From: Methanolinea sp.
GTDB lineage: Archaea > Halobacteriota > Methanomicrobia > Methanomicrobiales > Methanospirillaceae
NCBI GenBank assembly: GCA_025453675.1
Contig: JALOPW010000008.1
Span: 1-56,055, forward strand
Length of the DNA stretch: 56,055 nucleotides
Direction of reading: 5' to 3'
The position numbers and the translations under genes were made by a program. Below the pieces are notes generated by a model, which saw only the letters and a program-made list of their open reading frames with translations, was not told the origin of the DNA and did not search any database. Shown here one piece after another: positions 51,572 to 56,055 of the stretch. Numbering within the stretch: the stretch's first letter is position 1; each line of letters starts with the position of its first letter.

Positions 51572-52282
51572 ATGAAATCTGATTTGCGGAATCGCCTGGC
51601 CGAAAAGATGGCCGGGGAGATTACGCTTTCAGACTCGCCCGGCAAAGCACTGAAGAAATGGAGGATGAGTTTCAACATCCCCCAGGCAGTGCTCTCCGAG
51701 CATCTGGAGGTATCCCCTTCTGTGATCAGTGACTACGAGAGCGGAAGGCGTAAGAGCCCCGGGACTGCCGTGGTGGGGAAGATCGTGGACTCCATCCTCT
51801 CCATTGATGAGGCCAGCGGGGGGAAGTTTATCAAGAAATTTGCAAAGATCCTCTATTCTGACGTTGATGACGATGTCATCTACGATATCCATGATTACCC
51901 GTCACCGGTTCCGCTGGCCCGTTTTGCCGAGTTGATACAATGCCAGACGGTCTGCGGGTCGCTCTCGCAGTCCATCTATGGCTACACTGTGATCAACAGC
52001 CTGAACGCCATAACCCAGCTCTCTTCGAACGAGTTCAACCGTATCTACGGGTGGAGCACGGAGAGAGCGCTGATCTTCACTGATGTCACTTCAGGGAAAT
52101 CCCCGATGGTGGCGATTCGGGTCACCCCTTTCAAGCCGCGAGTGGTGGTGCTGCAGGGTATAGAACCCGCCCTGGTGCACCCGCTGGTGCCGAAGATGGC
52201 CGAGAAGGACCGGATCACGGTGCTCTGCACAGGGATGGAAGTGGACAAGGTTATACAGGTGCTGAGGGGAGAGCAATGGTAG
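51572..52282 (+). CDS. XRE-type HTH transcriptional regulator, COG1709-like
   Basis: The 236-residue protein has an XRE helix-turn-helix at about residues 25-60, [20 protein letters not shown] then [15 protein letters not shown]. The C-terminal region has [20 protein letters not shown] and ends [13 protein letters not shown]. Similar regulators sit next to HMG-CoA synthase genes in archaea, and here its stop overlaps the start of mvaS by 7 bases, so it probably controls isoprenoid precursor synthesis. Targets are unproven. Confidence 0.82.
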   Translation: MKSDLRNRLAEKMAGEITLSDSPGKALKKWRMSFNIPQAVLSEHLEVSPSVISDYESGRRKSPGTAVVGKIVDSILSIDEASGGKFIKKFAKILYSDVDDDVIYDIHDYPSPVPLARFAELIQCQTVCGSLSQSIYGYTVINSLNAITQLSSNEFNRIYGWSTERALIFTDVTSGKSPMVAIRVTPFKPRVVVLQGIEPALVHPLVPKMAEKDRITVLCTGMEVDKVIQVLRGEQW

Positions 52283-53328
52283 GAATCATCACGTACGGTG
52301 TGTATATACCGAGATTTCGCATCAGGGTGGAGGAGATCGCCCGGGTATGGGGGGCGAATGCCGATGATATCAGCGGGGGGCTCGGGGTCTACTCCAAGTC
52401 CGTCCCTGACCTTGACGAGGATACCGCCACCATCGCGGTGGAGGCGGCAAGGAACGCCCTGAAGAGAAGGGACATCGATCCCCGGGAGATTGGGGCGGTC
52501 TACGTGGGCAGCGAGTCCCACCCCTACGCGGTCAAGCCCACCGCCTGCACCGTGGGAGAGGCCATCGGGGCCACCCCGGAAATGACTGCGGCGGACTACG
52601 AGTTCGCCTGCAAGGCGGGAACTGCCGGCATCCAGACCTGTATGGGCCTCGTCGCAAGCAACATGGTGAAGTACGGGCTCGCGATCGGCTCGGACGTGGC
52701 CCAGGGCGCTCCGAGCGACGCGCTCGAGTACACCGCGGCCGCCGGTGGTGCCGCCTACCTGATCGGGAACCGTGACCCCATCGCGGTGATTCACCGGACC
52801 TGTTCGTTCACCACCGATACTCCTGATTTCTGGAGGAGAGAGGGGCAGGATTATCCCCGCCACGGCGGCAGGTTCACCGGGGATCCCGGCTACTTCCGTC
52901 ATATTGAGGGAGCCGTCCGGCTGATCTTCGAGCAGACAGGGAAGAATCCGAAGGACTACACCTACGCGGTATTCCACCAGCCGAACGCAAAGTTCCCCCA
53001 GAGGATTGCAAAGATACTCGGCTTCTCCCCTGAACAGATCAAACCAGGGCTGGTGGTGCCACGCCTCGGGAATACTTACAGCGGATCCTCTATGATCGGG
53101 CTTGCAGCCACCCTGGACTGCGCCCGTCCCGGCGACCGCATCTTCGTTGCCTCGTTCGGTTCGGGGGCGGGCAGCGATGCCTTCGATATCGAGGTCACCG
53201 ATGCCATCGAGTCGGGGGATTTCCACCGGGACGCGGCTCCCTCGGTCGAGAAACTCCTGGAAAACCCCATCTACGTGACGTATGCACAGTATGCCAGACA
53301 CAAGGGGAAGATCGTGATGCAGAAATGA
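52276..53328 (+). CDS. mvaS: hydroxymethylglutaryl-CoA synthase
   Basis: This thiolase-fold enzyme condenses acetoacetyl-CoA and acetyl-CoA to HMG-CoA. The 350-residue protein has [17 protein letters not shown] (catalytic Glu region, about residue 75-90), [15 protein letters not shown] with the nucleophilic Cys (about residue 115), [10 protein letters not shown] with the catalytic His (about 235) and [13 protein letters not shown]. It overlaps thiolase by 4 bases. In archaea these two enzymes and DUF35 form one complex that passes the intermediate along. Confidence 0.95.
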   Translation: MVGIITYGVYIPRFRIRVEEIARVWGANADDISGGLGVYSKSVPDLDEDTATIAVEAARNALKRRDIDPREIGAVYVGSESHPYAVKPTACTVGEAIGATPEMTAADYEFACKAGTAGIQTCMGLVASNMVKYGLAIGSDVAQGAPSDALEYTAAAGGAAYLIGNRDPIAVIHRTCSFTTDTPDFWRREGQDYPRHGGRFTGDPGYFRHIEGAVRLIFEQTGKNPKDYTYAVFHQPNAKFPQRIAKILGFSPEQIKPGLVVPRLGNTYSGSSMIGLAATLDCARPGDRIFVASFGSGAGSDAFDIEVTDAIESGDFHRDAAPSVEKLLENPIYVTYAQYARHKGKIVMQK

Positions 53329-54488
53329 GAGACGTTGCAGTGATTGGAGTGGGGTGCACCACCTTCGGGGAGAAATGGAATACTTCCTTCCGGGATCTCT
53401 TCGTGGAGGCGGGTGCTCTGGCACTCGAAGACGCCGGCGTGTCCGGTGAACAGATCGGGGCCATGTACGTGGGCAACATGAGCGCGGGTCGTTTTGTCGA
53501 ACAGGAGCACATCGGGGCTCTTATTGCGGACTACGCCGGCCTTGCCACCACCCACATCCCCTCTACAAGGGTGGAGGCCGCATGTGCCTCTGGCGGGCTC
53601 TCCTTCCGGCAGGCCTTCATCTCGGTCGCTTCAGGTATCGAAGACATCGTGGTGGCTGCTGGCGTGGAGAAGATGACTGACGTGGCCTCGGGGACCAGCG
53701 TGGAAGCCCTTGCCGGCGCCGCGGACCGGGAGTGGGAAGGATTCGTCGGCGCCACGTTCCCGGGCCTCTATGCCATGATCGCTCACGATTACATGAACCG
53801 GTACCCCCTCACCAGGGATCAGCTGGCGCAGGTGGCGGTGAAGAACCACTTCAATGGCGCCAGGAATCCCATCGCCCAGTTCAGGCAGGAGATCACCCTT
53901 GATACGGTGCTGCGGTCATCGCTTGTCGCTGATCCGCTGAGGCTCTTTGACTGCTCTCCCATCACCGACGGTGCGGCGGCCGTAATCCTGGCACCCCTCG
54001 ATATGGCCAGGGACTTTACGGATACTCCCGTGAAGGTTCTTGCCAGTGCGCAGGCCAGCGACACCATCGCCCTCCATGACCGCCGGGATATCAGCACCCT
54101 CGATGCCTCTGTCGCCGCCGGGAAGAGGGCTTTTGCCATGGCAGGCCTTACTACGAGGGATATCGATCTCGTGGAGGTGCATGACTGCTTCACCATCGCC
54201 GAGATATGCGCCATCGAGGACCTCGGGTTCTGCGGGAAAGGTGAAGCCGGGCGGCTCACGGAAGAGGGCGCAACCGCGCTCAACGGGGACCTCCCGGTCA
54301 ATACCAGCGGCGGGCTGAAGGCCTGCGGCCACCCGGTGGGCGCCACCGGGATCAAGCAGGTCTGCGAAGTGGTCATGCAGCTCCGGGGAGAGGCAGCGAA
54401 GCGGCAGATTGACGGTGCACGTATCGGGATGACCCACAACGTGGGCGGGACTGGTGCCACCGTGGCCGTGCACATCCTGGGGGTGTGA
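53325..54488 (+). CDS. acetoacetyl-CoA thiolase (acetyl-CoA C-acetyltransferase)
   Basis: The 387-residue protein makes acetoacetyl-CoA from two acetyl-CoA. [16 protein letters not shown] contains the nucleophilic Cys (about residue 87). [27 protein letters not shown] and [17 protein letters not shown] (about 327) follow, with the catalytic His in the last. It is of the archaeal thiolase type that acts with HMG-CoA synthase. Confidence 0.94.
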   Translation: MRDVAVIGVGCTTFGEKWNTSFRDLFVEAGALALEDAGVSGEQIGAMYVGNMSAGRFVEQEHIGALIADYAGLATTHIPSTRVEAACASGGLSFRQAFISVASGIEDIVVAAGVEKMTDVASGTSVEALAGAADREWEGFVGATFPGLYAMIAHDYMNRYPLTRDQLAQVAVKNHFNGARNPIAQFRQEITLDTVLRSSLVADPLRLFDCSPITDGAAAVILAPLDMARDFTDTPVKVLASAQASDTIALHDRRDISTLDASVAAGKRAFAMAGLTTRDIDLVEVHDCFTIAEICAIEDLGFCGKGEAGRLTEEGATALNGDLPVNTSGGLKACGHPVGATGIKQVCEVVMQLRGEAAKRQIDGARIGMTHNVGGTGATVAVHILGV

Positions 54489-54489
54489 G

Positions 54490-54885
54490 ATGTCCTCTGT
54501 CGCACGGTTCTGGAGGAAGATCCCCCAGCGTTACAACCTGATCGGCACCCGGTGCAGCACCTGCGGGAGGTACTTCTTCCCTCCCCGCTCTCTCTGCCCT
54601 GACTGCCGCCGCGCCGGCAAGATCGTGGAGCACAAGTTTGCGGGGACGGGGAGCGTGGTCACCTACACCATCATCCGCACCGCGAGCGAGCAGTTCGAGC
54701 AGATGACCCCTTATGTACTCGCCATCGTCAAACTGGACGAGGGGCCGCGTTTCACCGCGCAGCTGGTGTGCACCCCCGAAGAGGCAAGGATTGGAATGCG
54801 GGTCAGCCCGGTCTTCCGCCGCATTGCTGCCGACGGGGAATCGGGCGTCATCCATTACGGGACGAAGTATATCCCCGCGGATTAA
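54490..54885 (+). CDS. Zn-ribbon OB-fold (DUF35) protein of the thiolase/HMG-CoA synthase complex
   Basis: The 131-residue protein has a rubredoxin-like zinc ribbon, GTRCSTCGRYFFPPRSLCPDC (about residues 19-39), and a C-terminal OB fold with GTGSVVTYTIIRTA. In archaea the DUF35 protein holds thiolase and HMG-CoA synthase together and shares the CoA-binding site. ATG 54490 comes 1 base after the thiolase stop; a frame opening at 54454 is longer but overlaps. Confidence 0.93.
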   Translation: MSSVARFWRKIPQRYNLIGTRCSTCGRYFFPPRSLCPDCRRAGKIVEHKFAGTGSVVTYTIIRTASEQFEQMTPYVLAIVKLDEGPRFTAQLVCTPEEARIGMRVSPVFRRIAADGESGVIHYGTKYIPAD

Positions 54886-55197
54886 CTTTTTTGCCTCCTC
54901 GCTGTTTTGTGTGGGGAAACTGAATCGAGGTTGTTATTTGCATACAAATTCGGTCACCGAACCGCCGCCGGGGCGTCCTTCGGGGGCGGCGGCGTGCATC
55001 GCATATGGGGGTGTGGGGGCGGACAGCCCCCACAAAATGTATCCGGTTTATCAATCCTACCCACACCCGATAGCGAAGAGCCACTTTTTTACTATGAAAA
55101 TCGCATCCGCGATTTTGATACGAAAACCGCATACGCGGTTTTCATCAGGGGGGGCATGTGACCCGATAGTCTCATGTGCGTTTTTAAAAAAAATGGG
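54886..55197. other. 312-base intergenic region with GC-rich stems and repeats
   Basis: No gene is seen. The region holds a GC-rich stem (CCGCCGCC at 54962-54969 with GGCGGCGG at 54985-54992), then a 9-bp stem TGTGGGGGC-GGACA-GCCCCCACA (55012-55034), then the hairpin at 55094-55119 and a type B repeat. The 9-bp stem may end transcription of the mevalonate operon. Confidence 0.55.
55094..55187 (+). repeat. hairpin plus dispersed element type B, copy 3
   Basis: A first hairpin, ATGAAAATCGC / GCGATTTTGAT (55094-55119, one mismatch), is followed at once by ACGAAAACCGC / GCGGTTTTCAT (55120-55145, one mismatch). The type B tail CAGGGGGGGCATGTGACCC and AGTCTCATGTGCGTTTTT then follows. It ends 10 bases before the stop of the convergent lipoprotein gene, near a run of A's. 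Confidence 0.82.
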
Positions 55198-55833
55198 TTA
55201 TCCTTCTTTCACCCTTTGTGCCGGTTTTCCTCCGCCACCACCGAGAGCGGGAATTATCCAATATTCTGATATGTGGTTCCTCTCATCTGTTGCAGGAACA
55301 ATGACAATATCCATATACGGCGGTTCCGTTTCACCATAGGGAACATTGGTTCTCACCAGTTTGTAGTTCCCTTCATTCCAGGAACACTTCACATAGTCAG
55401 GCAGACCATAACACCCGGTTCCATTCACATATGCACAGAAATATTGTCCGGGAGGGGAACAGGTGCCTGCACAGCATCTCCCCACATCGCAGAGTGTTGT
55501 GTCACAACACGTCTGTCGTTTCGGATCGTAACATCGTTCAGTTCCGGATACATTACAGCAGGAACCCTGGCAGGGTTTCCCACTGCAACAGGTGTTTACC
55601 GCAGGGTCAATACAAAATCCATTGCAACATTCTTCTGTTGCCTTACATGTGCTCATTCCACATGGTATGGATTCAGAGGTTGATGCCAAGGTGTCTTCCG
55701 GTTCAGGTATAGCGGTAGTGAATGCGGTATTTCCCGATTTTGGAGAATTTCCTTCATTGGTGGAGGTACATCCAGATATTACGATTCCTGCCACAATAAA
55801 TCCGAATACAAAGAAATTAGGCGATAATTTCAT
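55198..55833 (-). CDS. secreted Cys-rich lipoprotein of unknown function
   Basis: The 211-residue protein has a signal peptide with lipobox VISGC (Cys about residue 22), then a Ser/Thr-rich linker. Residues 58-142 contain about 20 Cys in a pattern like small secreted disulfide domains (CGMSTCKATEECCNGFC, CCSGKPCQGSCC, CCDTTLCDVGRCC). A C-terminal 60-residue segment follows. I recognise no named family. Its base composition is more AT-rich than its neighbours, which may hint at different origin. No clear ribosome-binding site is visible. Confidence 0.75.
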   Translation of the reverse strand: MKLSPNFFVFGFIVAGIVISGCTSTNEGNSPKSGNTAFTTAIPEPEDTLASTSESIPCGMSTCKATEECCNGFCIDPAVNTCCSGKPCQGSCCNVSGTERCYDPKRQTCCDTTLCDVGRCCAGTCSPPGQYFCAYVNGTGCYGLPDYVKCSWNEGNYKLVRTNVPYGETEPPYMDIVIVPATDERNHISEYWIIPALGGGGGKPAQRVKEG

Positions 55834-55920
55834 GGATGAGGATTGTTGGGGATATGTGTAATAATTACATTTGTTTTTGCTCTGGAGGATTCATCAACAG
55901 TATTCAACGGTGGTGGCCAC

Positions 55921-56055
55921 ACTCATTCCCTGGCATCCGGCACATCCCGAATGCATATGCCTCCGGCTTCCCTTTCTCTCTCCTGCCTCACTTATTCCCT
56001 GGCATCCGGCTCGTCGCGAATGCACATGCCTCCGGCTTCCCTTTCTCTCTCCTGC
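55921..56055. repeat. 69-bp tandem repeat, about two copies, reaching the window edge
   Basis: Copy 1 is 55921-55989 and copy 2 starts at 55990, cut by the edge. They share ATTCCCTGGCATCCGGC, then GAATGC and ATGCCTCCGGCTTCCC and TTTCTCTCTCCTGC, with a few changes in between. The period is a multiple of 3, and one minus-strand frame stays open through both copies, ending at a stop near 55884. I cannot say whether it is coding. Confidence 0.7.

Overview
The window is archaeal and most likely comes from a hydrogenotrophic methanogen of the order Methanomicrobiales. The evidence is a methyl-coenzyme M reductase activation ATPase (AtwA), a methanogen-type YcaO protein, a DUF2098 protein, archaeal-only enzymes (eIF2 gamma, TiaS, deoxyhypusine synthase, RbkR riboflavin kinase, RibL, thermosome, AglB), a thiolase/HMG-CoA synthase/DUF35 operon, and promoters with a TATA box about 25-30 bases before the start codon. 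The DNA is GC-rich with dense, often overlapping operons on both strands. No rRNA, tRNA, CRISPR array, insertion sequence or phage gene was recognised.

Layout. 1-5424: end of an eIF2 gamma gene, a DUF457 membrane protein, a PP2C-like phosphatase, NikR, DUF2098, YcaO, and an HDAC-family deacylase. 4444-19721 is one long same-strand (minus) run: sufC, sufB, pcm, a cyclase-family protein, an unknown Cys-rich protein, glmM, two GlmU-like enzymes, glmS, two GT4 glycosyltransferases, aglB and the HDAC-like gene. It links UDP-N-acetylhexosamine synthesis to N-glycosylation. 19908-22471: transglutaminase-like lipoprotein, HAD phosphatase and glutamine amidotransferase. 22583-25923: an MrfB/MrfA-type (YprB/YprA) exonuclease-helicase pair. 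25933-27111: an encapsulin shell with a ferritin-like cargo. 27291-31865: RibL, a JAMM protease, a DHPS-related protein, a PHP phosphoesterase, TruA and a YkgJ-type cysteine-cluster protein.

31996-34974: DUF5320, a small unknown gene, a DUF134 regulator and AtwA, with a CTCATATGAG palindrome before the first and the last. 35147-37902: pyruvate:ferredoxin oxidoreductase in the order B-A-G-D. 38225-41320: zinc-ribbon protein, thermosome, COG1395 regulator. 41370-44694: tiaS, deoxyhypusine synthase, pyrF and a stand-alone NrdD C-terminal domain. 45074-47595: thiC, a cbiZ fusion and a DUF1858 protein. 47728-49776: two RPA-type proteins and a 53-residue small protein. 50078-51435: rbkR-ribB. 51572-54885: regulator, HMG-CoA synthase, thiolase, DUF35 (mevalonate entry). 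55198-55833: Cys-rich lipoprotein. A 69-bp tandem repeat reaches the right edge.

The most unusual non-coding signal is a dispersed family of covarying hairpins (ATGAAAA..GC / GC..TTTTCAT arms) followed by one of two conserved tails. It occurs near 27.2, 38.0-38.2, 44.9-45.0 and 55.1 kb, and one copy supplies the stop codon of the RibL gene.
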